Shown here: positions 48,600-57,689 of the stretch, one piece after another
Layout of the letters: each line of letters begins with the position of its first letter
How positions within the stretch are numbered: the first letter of the stretch is position 1
Assembly (NCBI GenBank): GCA_947650285.1
Contig: CANTFL010001154.1
Coordinates: 40,724 to 104,723, forward strand
Direction: 5' to 3'
DNA from: Hyaloperonospora brassicae
Lineage: Eukaryota > Oomycota > Peronosporomycetes > Peronosporales > Peronosporaceae
Length of the DNA stretch: 64,000 nt
Notes under the pieces: generated by a model
Databases searched by the model: none
Told to the model about the DNA's origin: nothing
What the model saw: only the letters and a program-made list of their open reading frames with translations
Program-made: the position numbers and the translations under genes

Positions 48600-50440
48600 T
48601 GCCAGTGCTTTTCCACTAGGCCACAGAGGTTGGTAAAATGTGGAGTTGTCTACATCATACAAGCAATGCAAATCAATCACATCTAATAATATACAGTGGT
48701 TTATCGCGCAGTATCATGTGCTGTAGAACATGACTAAGAATATGATTGGGTATACTCACTAAATGACGCAAAGAGCGGCACTTAAATGAGACTATACGCC
48801 TCGAATACGATACATTTGTAATCAAGTGGCTCATCTCCAAGATGGTAGTGTCTAAAACATTACATCTTTTCGGCCTACGTTGTAGAACCAATTTTGTGGC
48901 CGAAATGTATGTGTCGAGCGTTAAGTTGATGCTAGCATAGTAGCGAACATTACTTGTGCCAACCAAGCATTGAGTTATTAGGAATCTAGACGCAAAGACT
49001 GAACAAGAATCAGAATCAAGAATACATTCATGAATGATTAGGATAATTTAAATATAGCAAGATATTGTATTTGTACAATTTGGACGCAAGATGTGTAACT
49101 GAACTCTATGTAGAAATGACAACGGTCTTTTACTTCTCTTTAATAATCAGAACATACGTTTAGTGCAATATGTTGCTAAAACATCGTGTGATAATGTATT
49201 TTGCAGTGCTTAAAAGCATGTGTGTGACAAACACGTTTGGAGTAACATGCGTATATGAGTACTATGTAATGTGTACGATGTACTAGTGACCTTAACAAAG
49301 TAAATTCTCGCAAGCTTGTTTTTGCTGAAACAAAGGACATGTCGAATTGAGGTTATAAAGAGATATAAACCTTATATGTAATGCACAACTTGCACTCAGA
49401 AGAACCTATTGGATGTTGAAAACAAATGATCACCAGGGAGATGTCCGTGAAAAATAATAGATTCAAAGACGCACAATATTTTGGTGTATCAGTCGGCGAA
49501 AATGTGAAAACTCTTGTTATTAACTAAAAATAAATCTGAATAACGCTTGACATATAATAGCACGGTACAGTACAAATAGCATTTGCTGACATTTTATGCT
49601 TCCGTAATTTTTCTCGCTACAGCGGGACTAATACTCTTACTAAATACGCTCAGCTAGGTAAATGGGCAAGCTATCGGACTATAAATATGTGAGTAATCGG
49701 ACAGAAGTGAGTGTAGGACTCACGCTTATACAAGTGATACAAGACATCATTAGTCAAGAATTAGTTTTAATACTGGTTCTAGTGACGCCATTTTCTCCAC
49801 TGAGATAGCGGACAGGCTACAAATTATCGTAGATGACTTGCAGTTGATGCAATGCCCGAGACGCGATTGTCGAAAATAAGTAGATTGTTCTTGACAACGA
49901 TATAAGCACTAAATTAGATTTTAGCAGTGATACCGCAGATGCGTCAATACAAAAGATTTACGAGGAGACTTATGGGTGAGGTGCGCTCTACTTAAAGAAC
50001 TTTACGCATCGATCTGTCAGCGCTTCAACGGCTAGTTCGGTTGTAAATAGTCTACTTTATTGAAATAAGGTAACGTGCGAACCAATCTTGTGAGCTCACA
50101 TGCTCTACTTGAGTTCATATAACCTATTATACTGAATAGCTTTCCAATGCTCCAAAGGATTCCTTTTTTATACTGCCACCCTATTGGAAGTTCTTGAGCT
50201 CCTAAGGGCCATAGAAATATCTCCGTAAATATAAAGTCAGGCAATTATACAGGTTGACAAACATGTCGTGTTCTACGATGTTATTTTTCAGAACAGTAGA
50301 GACTGCGTGAGCAAAGAGGCAATGATATATAGGTTTATCACACGGTATGTAAATTGCCTGATCAACTTGGCTTTAATTATATTAATATAACAGTTCTGCT
50401 TTTACCTTACCTACGCTTCCTGGCTTGCCACGTGTACGTC
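48600..50440. other. AT-rich gene-free stretch
   Basis: Expected to hold the rest of copia D (RNase H, LTR) but nothing readable remains. A 97-codon minus-strand frame at 48673-48966 has no domain. No RNA gene seen. Confidence 0.4.
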
Positions 50441-50443
50441 TGT

Positions 50444-51032
50444 CGGGGCACCGAAACCCTTGCGTTAAGTTCACGCAAGGGTGTGCCCCGTTACAAGAGA
50501 CGCTTCCGGAAAGTACGAGATAAACTCGTCTCTCTCAGCACCTACATGTGTATCTTGAAAAACTTCGGCAGACCCAAGAGGTAGATCTTCTCCCCAAGCC
50601 AAGCCATGACAGTACGATCCGCAGTGAGCGTCGTCTCTCGCTGAGAGACGTTGATGCGGTAACGGTACTAGTTCCGGGCGCGTTTATACAAGAGTCGGTG
50701 CTCGCTATCGTGGGCCTCCACGCAGTGTGGAGCCCACGATGCTGCATCCGTAGACAACGTGGCGAAGCTGAAAAAGCGCATCGCGCGGCAAGCACCGGCC
50801 GTATCTGGCCCAGCTCCCGCCAGTGCTTGCCGCGCGATGCGCTTCTTCAGCTTCGCCACGTTGGCTGGCGCCGATTTTGCCGCCGTCGCGCTTGACTTGC
50901 CTCGCTCGTTTTGCGCGCCCTCGTCACCGTTCCGTGACGCAGGCGCCAGTGCCGGCGGCGAGTCAGTCGCCGCCTTCGTCGGGCCTTCGTCTTAGCATGC
51001 TTGTGCTATTTCCGAGCACGCAAATGTGCGTG
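50444..51032. repeat. Hairpin array 2
   Basis: Seven inverted repeats in 590 bp: cggggca/tgccccg with acccttgcg/cgcaagggt (50444-50490); cgtctctc/gagagacg, loop of 3 (50632-50650); atcgtgggcctccac/gtggagcccacgat, loop of 5 (50707-50740); the 41-bp repeat (50755-50863, listed apart); cgtcac/gtgacg (50922-50939); ggcggcga/tcgccgcc, loop of 5 (50954-50974); cacgca/tgcgtg (51017-51032). The DNA is GC-rich in an AT-rich surround. It stays open in several frames on both strands, which follows from its base composition and symmetry rather than from coding. It could be a structured RNA, an element end or a small-RNA source. Confidence 0.75.
50755..50863. repeat. 41-bp near-perfect inverted repeat (hairpin)
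   Basis: 50755-50795 is the reverse complement of 50823-50863 with one mismatch in 41 (an A-C pair near the middle: gaaaaag against cttcttc). The spacer is 27 bases and itself contains ggcc...ggcc. Because of the symmetry both strands have a frame that begins MAKLKKRIARQA. A transcript of either strand would fold to a long hairpin. High identity of the arms in a region where everything else is decayed means recent origin or upkeep. Confidence 0.9.
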
Positions 51033-51195
51033 ATGACCGTTTCTGTATGCTAGTGTTACCCTTCCAGAAATGCCCGCCAACCAGATCGACGCTTGAGCAG
51101 TTGGCTGCTTTTATAGGAGTATGTTACGAACGTTAGCCTTCCTCTGCACGTACAGTGGACGTGAGGTGATGAGACACCTGCTTACACTGTGGTCC

Positions 51196-51250
51196 GTGCA
51201 AGTAGCTTATACTGTGTCAGTGCAAGTAGCTTATACTGTGTCAGTGCAAG
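51196..51250 (+). repeat. 24-bp tandem repeat, 2.3 copies
   Basis: Two identical units of 24 bp (gtgcaagtagcttatactgtgtca) at 51196-51219 and 51220-51243, then gtgcaag. The unit length is a multiple of three, so the surrounding 70-codon frame (51121-51333) stays open and reads SVQVAYTV twice. I do not recognise that frame. Confidence 0.85.
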
Positions 51251-51333
51251 CAAAGATTGGCTCGTTTTATTCTAGGGAGGCCAAAAGGCACGGGGGTTTC
51301 GGCAAACATATTTGTCAATGGATAGCAAGGTGA

Positions 51334-52944
51334 TGAACTGTTTTGGTGCCCTGGGTAGGTAAGAAAGGTTACAATTTAGCGAATGACGGTTTAATTCCTC
51401 ATGAGACGAAAGCAAGGTATCAAAGCGACGTCTGGTACATACCACTCTTTAGTAATACCCAGTAAAGCCTGTTACTGAGCATTTGGCCTCTCGGCAGGAA
51501 CACCTTGTTGAAGCACAACGCCCCCGAAAGGCATGACCCTCCGCTGTCGCGTGCATCAATGTGTAAGAGGAACACAAGCAGGTGTCAAGGTTTCGAATTG
51601 TGTTTCTTACATGAGCAGCGTCTGTCTTCCTACTACGTAATCTTAGCTTGGCATACGAGTGAGCGCGCCGTGATCGCACCTCAAGCACTTATGGCCATAT
51701 CCTCTTCGATACGCTTTTGCGTCGTTTCCAAACCTACGTTTACAGCGCTGGATTCTACCAAAAGGTTGCGCTTCTGCTCCGAAGCCAACCTCTCGTAGGT
51801 AAGGCTTTACAGTCCCTCATGACCTCCAACTGACGTCTACCTAGGCTTGCGTGTGGAAGCTGCTGATTCATCGGCGCCTATCACTTGCATTTTTGTACGA
51901 AAAAAAGCTGTGTCACAGCGAACGACACGCTGTGGATTCGGTTGTCGTCGCATAAGCAACGAATAGTGGTTGCTACGACGGCCACCGAATGAGTACTGTG
52001 GTGTGGGTTCACAATACACGAGCCGTACAATTTTCGCATTGACATGTCGTGCCGATACATTGCGAAGCGTTTTGTCGATCCTGGTGCAGGCAAATGATCG
52101 ATTGATCAAACGTGTGTCCAGCTCCACTTGCGATTGAGACTGTCGGATGCCGACTGTAATTCATATTGATTTGGTATGTCCGGGCGTAACAAGAGAGATA
52201 ACAAAGAGAGATCTTGTGTGTGTCACCGTCACGCCAAGCTTTATAGCATCCGAAACGCTCACAAAAGTGACAAGGGCGGGAGGTATCGCCCAGTCTACGA
52301 AGGAGTGCTGGTCAAATGTTCGTCTAACTAGATACCGCTACGAAAGGGAAATGAATTTGCTACAATGGTCAGCTGTAGCTACGATGAAGTGGGCGACTGT
52401 CCGCAGAGGACAACTTGTACTTACTACACATAAAGGTACTCATCAACGACTGTAGGATGCCGATGTTCGATGTAGTAGCGGGGATGAAAACCGCATTACC
52501 GTTTGCAATGATGTTTTTCTACAACATGATCATGTACAGCGGACACCAACATGTAATTGTGCCGTAATGACGGCTGCATCTCTGCTTAATGTGTGGCGGT
52601 CAGCAAAGAAGATGATCTGGCTAACAATATCGTGTCCGCACACATCGTTTGTAGATTCATCGAGGTGTGCGTAAGCAAACGTCGTCTGTCAGGCCGTCGG
52701 GTGCTGGCAAGGCTACTTGGATAAGTCATTTGGATGTCGGATTAGACTTCAAAGTCGACAATCTGTCGCTTCGTGGAGTTGGTCGTGTATGCTTACGAAT
52801 GTGCAGTGTATCATTGTTGTTGTCAGGTCACCCCGAACGAGATGACTTTTAGATTCAACGACCAGGTGGCGTGCAACTAGATCTTTTTTAGCGTTTGCGA
52901 GCCACGTGATAGTCGCGAAGAGCGTTGCCGCGGTTCCATTCACT
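51334..52944. other. Transition zone, no supported gene
   Basis: Base composition rises here from AT-rich to the GC-rich gene zone. Several frames of 60-100 codons exist on both strands (for example 52147-52455 plus, 51837-52127 minus) but none has a recognised domain. A loop PSGAGKATW in a 61-codon frame at 52.71-52.73 kb resembles a Walker A motif but lacks any following ATPase motif. Confidence 0.35.
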
Positions 52945-53220
52945 TTACAAGAGCCAACCGACGCTCGTCAATTGCAACCGCTGTAGGAATCGGATCAGTT
53001 CTTCACTATCGGAGCCTACATGCACAACATGGTCCCAATAAGCTTGTGGGTCGACGTCCAAGCACAGCAGATGCAGTGTCGTGTCTTCGGAAAGCAGATT
53101 ATTGTTTTGGACTGGACGTGGCTGGCGTCCATCGATGTTCAGCAATACAACAACATCTTGTGTGCGAAAGTGCGCTCGCTTTGACAAAGACCTTCGTCGA
53201 ATCTCACTCGTATGGCTCAT
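52945..53220 (-). pseudogene. Unassigned coding-like fragment
   Basis: A 91-codon minus-strand frame. From residue 21 on it looks like real protein: HFRTQDVVVLLNIDGRQPRP, then LHLLCLDVDPQAYWDHVVHV and DSEELIRFLQRLQL, with varied composition and C or G at many third positions. I do not recognise the family. Plus-strand frames over the same bases are shadows by look. It may be the remains of a gene at the edge of the repeat-rich zone, since no continuation in the same frame is seen on either side. Function unknown. Confidence 0.35.
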
Positions 53221-53699
53221 GCGGTCACGTATCCTTCACATGCAGGTCTTGAACTGTAACGGTGCTTTGTAGTCACACGAAGGAATCTTGATAAATGTGG
53301 AGAACCGACAACAAAGAAAGAGGGCATCAATCAAGCGCCGAGAAGACGTAACGTTACCTGCGCAACCAATGCATCACCCCTTTACTTTCACATACACACC
53401 ACCGCTAGCTATTACCATGCAGTCAAAAGCACGTGCGCCCGTCGGCTATTGTACGTCACACCAGAACAATTCTTGTTGCAAACATTCACATCGCACCATT
53501 ACAATTTAACGCACTGGTGAATCGACTACAGGAAGAGACCCTTGCTCGCAGCTCAAGCCTCGTGGCAACTACCATACGCGTTCAACGGTCAGCGGCGATC
53601 AAGAAGCGCGCAGCGTCTGTCGTGTTCCGATCCAGCAAAGTTCGATCCTTTGCTGTCCGCTGATGCCTCACATTGTCTGACACACTGACACTGACAAAC
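53221..53699. other. Downstream flank of the membrane protein gene
   Basis: Short overlapping frames, no domain. Probably holds the 3' untranslated region of the minus-strand gene that ends at 53700. Confidence 0.4.
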
Positions 53700-54287
53700 T
53701 TACACAGCATGTGCGTCAATGTCGTCCAGCTCGTCCAGCTCGTCAATGTAGTCTACCTCGTATACTTCGGCGGGCAATGCAATAAGGCCGGAATAGCTCC
53801 TCTTGTCCGTTGCCACGGGCGTACACATCGCATTCGAGTACCCCGTCTCGCTCTCGTCTTCGGTGTCAGCAGCCTCAGTCCTGCGCTTGCTGATAATCGT
53901 CGCAGCGGCCACTGCACCAATCGCTCCAACGCAACAGGCAATGACCACAATGGGTATCGTGCTGTTGCTGTTGCCAGCGTTCTTTTCCGCCTCGTACGCT
54001 GACCGCGTGGTAATGTACGCTACTCCGACGGCAGTCCCAGTCGAGTGCCTCGCACCTGTGCGATCGGTGTATGTCGCCCCTTCTGTCGGTGCTGGCGTCG
54101 GACGATTCACGTCAGTCAGTGCCAGTGCCGGCATTGGAGCGTACGTCGTGGGTGCAGGCGTGACCGCGTCAACCTCTGCTTTCTCATTCTGTGCAGAGAC
54201 TGGAAGCTGAAGTGTACTTTGCATTCGATCACCTTGAACCAGACTGGCAACGGCCAAGAGTGTCGAGGCAAGGAGACCGACCTTCAT
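53700..54287 (-). CDS. Predicted single-pass membrane protein with signal peptide and acidic tail
   Basis: 195 codons. The start is placed at the Met of MKVGLLASTLLAVASLVQG, an N-terminal signal peptide with likely cleavage after VQG; an in-frame Met 31 codons upstream would put a basic, non-signal stretch first and lies beyond the promoter match at 54.34 kb. Next comes a Pro/Thr-rich outer part (TPAPTTYAPMPALALTD, PTPAPTEGATY), then a helix STIPIVVIACCVGAIGAVAA that should cross the membrane, a stop-transfer KRR, and a cytosolic tail ending in DYIDELDELDDID. Topology is type I. The gene is divergent from HIS7 with 607 bp between start codons. No enzyme or receptor motif, no RxLR motif. Family not recognised; the Thr/Pro part may be O-glycosylated. 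Confidence 0.65.
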   Translation of the reverse strand: MKVGLLASTLLAVASLVQGDRMQSTLQLPVSAQNEKAEVDAVTPAPTTYAPMPALALTDVNRPTPAPTEGATYTDRTGARHSTGTAVGVAYITTRSAYEAEKNAGNSNSTIPIVVIACCVGAIGAVAAATIISKRRTEAADTEDESETGYSNAMCTPVATDKRSYSGLIALPAEVYEVDYIDELDELDDIDAHAV

Positions 54288-54332
54288 TGATGAGCGGGTG
54301 AGTGGGCGACAGGGAATAGCGCGCGTCGAGGT

Positions 54333-54348
54333 GGAATGCAAATGAAAA
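54333..54348 (-). promoter_or_regulatory. Oomycete initiator-like core promoter
   Basis: The minus strand reads ttttcatttgcattcc, close to the oomycete core promoter TCATTYYNCAWTTT (one base shorter in the middle). It lies 46 bp upstream of the chosen start of the membrane protein gene, a usual distance in oomycetes, and supports that start. Confidence 0.45.
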
Positions 54349-54821
54349 GAGAATGCGCTGCTGCAGAGGCCGAGCGACAAGCGGGAGAGTATTGACGTTG
54401 CACTGCTTTAGGCTGTAAAGGGCTCGTAGTGACTTACCACCCGCTCGCTGGACGCCCGCTGCATCGGTTGACCAGCGGCGAGACGCACTTTTCTACAACG
54501 TGCACCGGTCGTACCACGCTGAACGACACGACCACGTGGTGCATACACACATACATCTCATGGATCACACGAGACCTATTCAGCATCCAGTCAACATGTT
54601 TAGGACAGACATGCGTGCAGTGCTTATCAACCTCTCTGTCGAAAAAGTCATGCTGCATCCCAGGTGTTGTTGACCAGCTACAACCCCTATCTCTATTTCA
54701 GACAGACACAAACACAAACGCAACACACACGCGCGCGCCATTACAGCAACACGCATCATGGACCGTACCGATACCCTAAACTAGGCCACGCACGATCCAG
54801 CTACTTCACGACGAAGCTCGT

Positions 54822-54839
54822 TCGAATACCGGTATTCGA
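54822..54839. promoter_or_regulatory. 18-bp perfect palindrome upstream of HIS7
   Basis: tcgaataccggtattcga is its own reverse complement over 18 bases. It ends 55 bp before the HIS7 start codon. Such a site could bind a dimeric regulator; which one cannot be said. If the longer upstream start were used, it would be coding. Confidence 0.55.
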
Positions 54840-54894
54840 TCCTGATCCGCGAGCACGACCACCACCCAATCGAGTGCTCGAGCAATTGCGTGTC

Positions 54895-56684
54895 ATGGTC
54901 GAAGTGACGGTACTGGACTACGGCGCGGGCAACGTACGCAGTCTCAAGAACGCCATCCGCGCCGCGGGTCACTCGGTGAAAGACGTGGCATGCGCCGCCG
55001 ACATTCGGACCGCGCAGGTGCTCATTTTCCCGGGCGTGGGGAACTTTCGCGCCGCGATGGAGTTTCTGCAGACAAGTGGCTACATTACCGACCTGCGGGC
55101 GTACGTGGCTGCCAATCGTCGGTTTCTGGGCATCTGTCTGGGCATGCAGACGCTGTTTGAAGGCTCGGAAGAGTGTCCCGAGCTTCGGGGACTGGGGGTG
55201 CTCAAGGGCACTGTCGCCCGCTTTGCGTCCGACCACGTGGCGGTGCCTCACATTGGCTGGAACGGTATCACTGCGTGGAAAAAGTCGGCGCTCTTCTCGG
55301 CCCTTCCAGTGGCTACAGCTGCGGCGAAAGTGTACTTTGTGCACTCGTTTCGAGCGATCAAGACGGACAAGAACGCTGACTGGGTGCTCACGACGACGAA
55401 CTACGGCGACGTGGAGTTCATCAGTGCCGTGCAAAAGGGCAACGTCATGGCGACGCAGTTTCATCCAGAGAAGAGCGGGGCTGTGGGCATTGCAATGCTC
55501 AAGGGGTTCTTGGACACGCGCGAGATGCCGGACCACGATGCTGTGGTGTCTACGGCGCGCTTGGCGCCACGGACGACGCTGTCAAAACGGATCATTGCGT
55601 ACGTTTGTGTTATTTTTTTCTTGTGGAAGGACTACAGGAGTGAGACGAAGTGATTGTGCGGACTGTTTCTGTTGCTGATGCGATGCGAGTTTGTTTGCTC
55701 GGTTTGTTCTGTGCACTTTTGTTCTGTCTCTGTGTCGCAGGTGTTTGGACGTCCGGGCGAATGATCAGGGGGATCTGGTTGTGACGAAAGGCGACCAGTA
55801 CGACGTGCGCGAGAGCTCGAGCATCGCGAGAGAAGGCAATGTCCGCAATATGGGCAAACCAGTTGATCTGTGCAAGCGCTACTTTGACGAGGGAGCTGAC
55901 GAGGTGGCGTTCCTCAACATCACGAGCTTCCGTGAGCAGCCAATGGGCGATTTGCCGATGGCTCGGATACTGGAGGCGAGTTCGGAGTGCGTGTTCGTGC
56001 CGCTGACGATTGGCGGCGGCATTCGTGAGTACATGGATGACCAACAGAAGATCCACTCGGCGCTCGATGTGGCGGCATTGTATTTCCGCTCGGGGGGCGG
56101 ACAAGGTTTCGATTGGAAGTGACGCTGTGTACGCAGCCGAGAGGTACTATGCCAACGGCGGTAAAGGTGACGGATTGAGCTCAATCGAGACGATCTCTGC
56201 CGTGTACGGCAACCAGGCCGTGGTGGTGTCGATGGACCCCAAGCGCGTGTACGTTGCGTCGTTCTATGACGAGAACGCGAGAGGCCACAATGTCGTCAAG
56301 CTGTCACGACCGGGTCCTAATGGGGAAGAGTACTGCTGGTACCAAATGACGGTGCGCGGTGGCCGGGAGACTCGTAACATTGACGCAGTGCAGCTGGCTC
56401 GAGCGGTTGAGGCTCTCGGCGCCGGTGAGTTGCTGCTAAACTGCGTGGACATGGACGGTCAAAAGGCTGGGTACGATCTCGACCTGATTGCGCTCGTGAA
56501 GAAGTCGGTGCGCATCCCAGTCATTGCGTCCAGTGGTGCGGGCCAGCCGTCGCACTTTACCGAGGTCTTTGAGAAGACGAACTGCGATGCGGCGCTTGCA
56601 GCGGGTATCTACCACCGCAAGGAGGTGTCGATCCACGACGTCAAGAGACAATTGCAGGCCGACAAGATCGACGTGCGTCTGTGA
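54895..56684 (+). CDS. HIS7: Imidazole glycerol phosphate synthase HisH-HisF fusion (HIS7)
   Basis: Makes imidazole glycerol phosphate and AICAR from PRFAR and glutamine, the fifth step of histidine synthesis. Exon 1 (54895-55598) is the glutaminase: PGVGNF (residues 46-51), nucleophile Cys81 in GICLGMQ, His190 and Glu192 in FHPEKS. An intron 55599-55740 (gtacgt...cgcag, 142 nt) splits an Ala codon; removal gives [16 protein letters not shown], the start of HisF with its catalytic Asp in CLDV. HisF runs on through FLNITSF and [10 protein letters not shown]; then a run of six G at 56092-56097 shifts the frame. With one G fewer the frame continues as [14 protein letters not shown], the second catalytic Asp in VSMDPKR, and [11 protein letters not shown] to a stop at 56684, 548 residues in all. 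Start chosen where homologues begin ([10 protein letters not shown]); an in-frame Met at 54664 would add 77 residues. Confidence 0.93.
55599..55740 (+). other. HIS7 intron
   Basis: Begins gtacgtttgtg and ends with a pyrimidine-rich run and gtcgcag. Its removal joins the two enzyme halves in frame exactly at the conserved KRIIA-CLDV junction, which is strong support. Contains in-frame stops if kept. Confidence 0.9.
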
Positions 56685-57689
56685 GTGCACGTGTTTGCCA
56701 TACTGCAGCAAAAGGAGTGGAGACCGCAACAGGAGCAGGCGAGTTAAGTGGCTGGACAGACACCTGGTGCAGATCGTCTTTGCCACACGAGTGGGTCATG
56801 AGAGCTTGGGGTCATCGTCAGCTTTGGACTGTCGCAGGATCGACTACGATTCGTACAGGTTTTCTTGCAGCGAATACGGATATGCACTCGAGCACAGCTG
56901 CAGTACGCTGCTCGTCATTGCCGTCTTGACGTTGTACCCATGTCGATGCAGGAGGGACGTAGAAGGACTTGACGTTGCTCGAGCTGCGCTGTTGTGAGCT
57001 TGCGATCAGTAGACTCATTTGCCATTGTCAGCAGTGTGTACGATGTGTCTGCGTGATGACTGATGGCCAACTGCGATGTGGTCGTATGAACTAACAAACT
57101 GCGATGGGCTTGAGAAGAGCCTCTTCGATTGTGGTGTGTCAGCAATTAGCACGACCTCTTTTGTCAACGCTGTGTCTCACGTGCGTGCACGTATTGTCAC
57201 GATCGGATGCCGGGGTCCGTATACGATCGATGGTCGTGGTCGATATTGTATCTGTGTCATTCTCTTGTATACACTTGACGGGGTGCTTGATTTCCGAGAA
57301 CGACCCACCCACACGGCCGCTGTTGTACTGTATGTATACGCCAAAAAATAGGTCCGTTCAGCCAACGCTCGTGCAAAATGTCAGCGCGTGGGCTCTTTTC
57401 GTTGCTCGGCCCACCCAAAATAACGGTTAGAAACGCGGTCGATTGTTGCAGCATCGGCCCACCGCTTTCTACTTTTCGGGTTCCGCGCTACCTTCCCGTC
57501 ACATTCCACCGCTGGTCGACTCTACTCCGACGAGAGGGGGGAACAACCGAACCGGACCCCGCGCTGCTTCGCTCCGTCGCGGCCCTTTTCCCCTCACATC
57601 GTCCACGTGCGCCTTCACCAGCTGCCGTGACCTCTTTCCGCTCCACGTCCTCGTCAAGCGCTGCTCTGCACTTGTTGCCACGCCGCGCA
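56685..57689. other. Intergenic region HIS7 to PPP4R1-like gene
   Basis: Holds the 3' end of HIS7 and the promoter of the next gene. A minus-strand frame at 56818-57018 (66 codons, with VKSFYVPPASTWVQRQDGND) looks somewhat coding but overlaps another frame starting MANESTDRKLTTAQLEQ and matches nothing I know, so it is not called. Between 57.45 and 57.69 kb the DNA is rich in C and T, as in promoters and leaders; tcacattcc near 57.50 kb weakly resembles an oomycete initiator. Confidence 0.4.

Larger units (their letters stand above)
45490..48600 (+). mobile_element. Copia D: decayed Ty1/copia gag-pol
   Basis: The most complete copia in the window, plus strand: gag (45.5-46.0 kb) with a zinc knuckle, protease with its active-site loop (46.1 kb), pre-integrase (46.5 kb), integrase (46.65-47.0 kb), integrase C-terminal part (47.2-47.35 kb) and RT (47.78-48.45 kb). 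It ends inside RT after NKFLGLRIELDGSKRYG (48.37-48.43 kb); RNase H and the 3' LTR are not readable. Stops and frame changes occur in every module. Residue spacing throughout fits copia polyproteins of oomycetes. Confidence 0.88.
54288..54894. promoter_or_regulatory. Shared divergent promoter region
   Basis: 607 bp between the start of the minus-strand membrane protein gene and HIS7. It contains a CA-rich run (54.70-54.75 kb) and, close to HIS7, an 18-bp perfect palindrome and a gagcac...gtgctc pair. Frames seen here are short or are the in-frame upstream extension of HIS7. Confidence 0.5.

Noticed and set aside
50668..50995. Frames on both strands starting MAKLKKRIARQA
   Set aside because: Both arise from the 41-bp inverted repeat; the identical start is a result of symmetry and the rest lacks a domain.
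52667..52852. Walker A-like loop PSGAGKATW
   Set aside because: No Walker B, signature or other ATPase motif follows and the frame is only 61 codons; likely chance.
54700..54760. CA-rich run as a satellite
   Set aside because: Too short and irregular; simple low-complexity promoter sequence.
54664..54894. In-frame 77-residue N-terminal extension of HIS7
   Set aside because: Contains CA-repeat-derived residues and a palindromic promoter-like site; family members start at [10 protein letters not shown]. Kept only as an alternative.
54781..55678. Long frames overlapping HIS7 in other frames
   Set aside because: Shadows; the HisH frame carries all catalytic motifs.
56818..57145. Possible small minus-strand gene (MANESTDRKLTTAQLEQ and an overlapping frame)
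   Set aside because: The two readable parts are in different frames, no splice sites join them, and no family is recognised.
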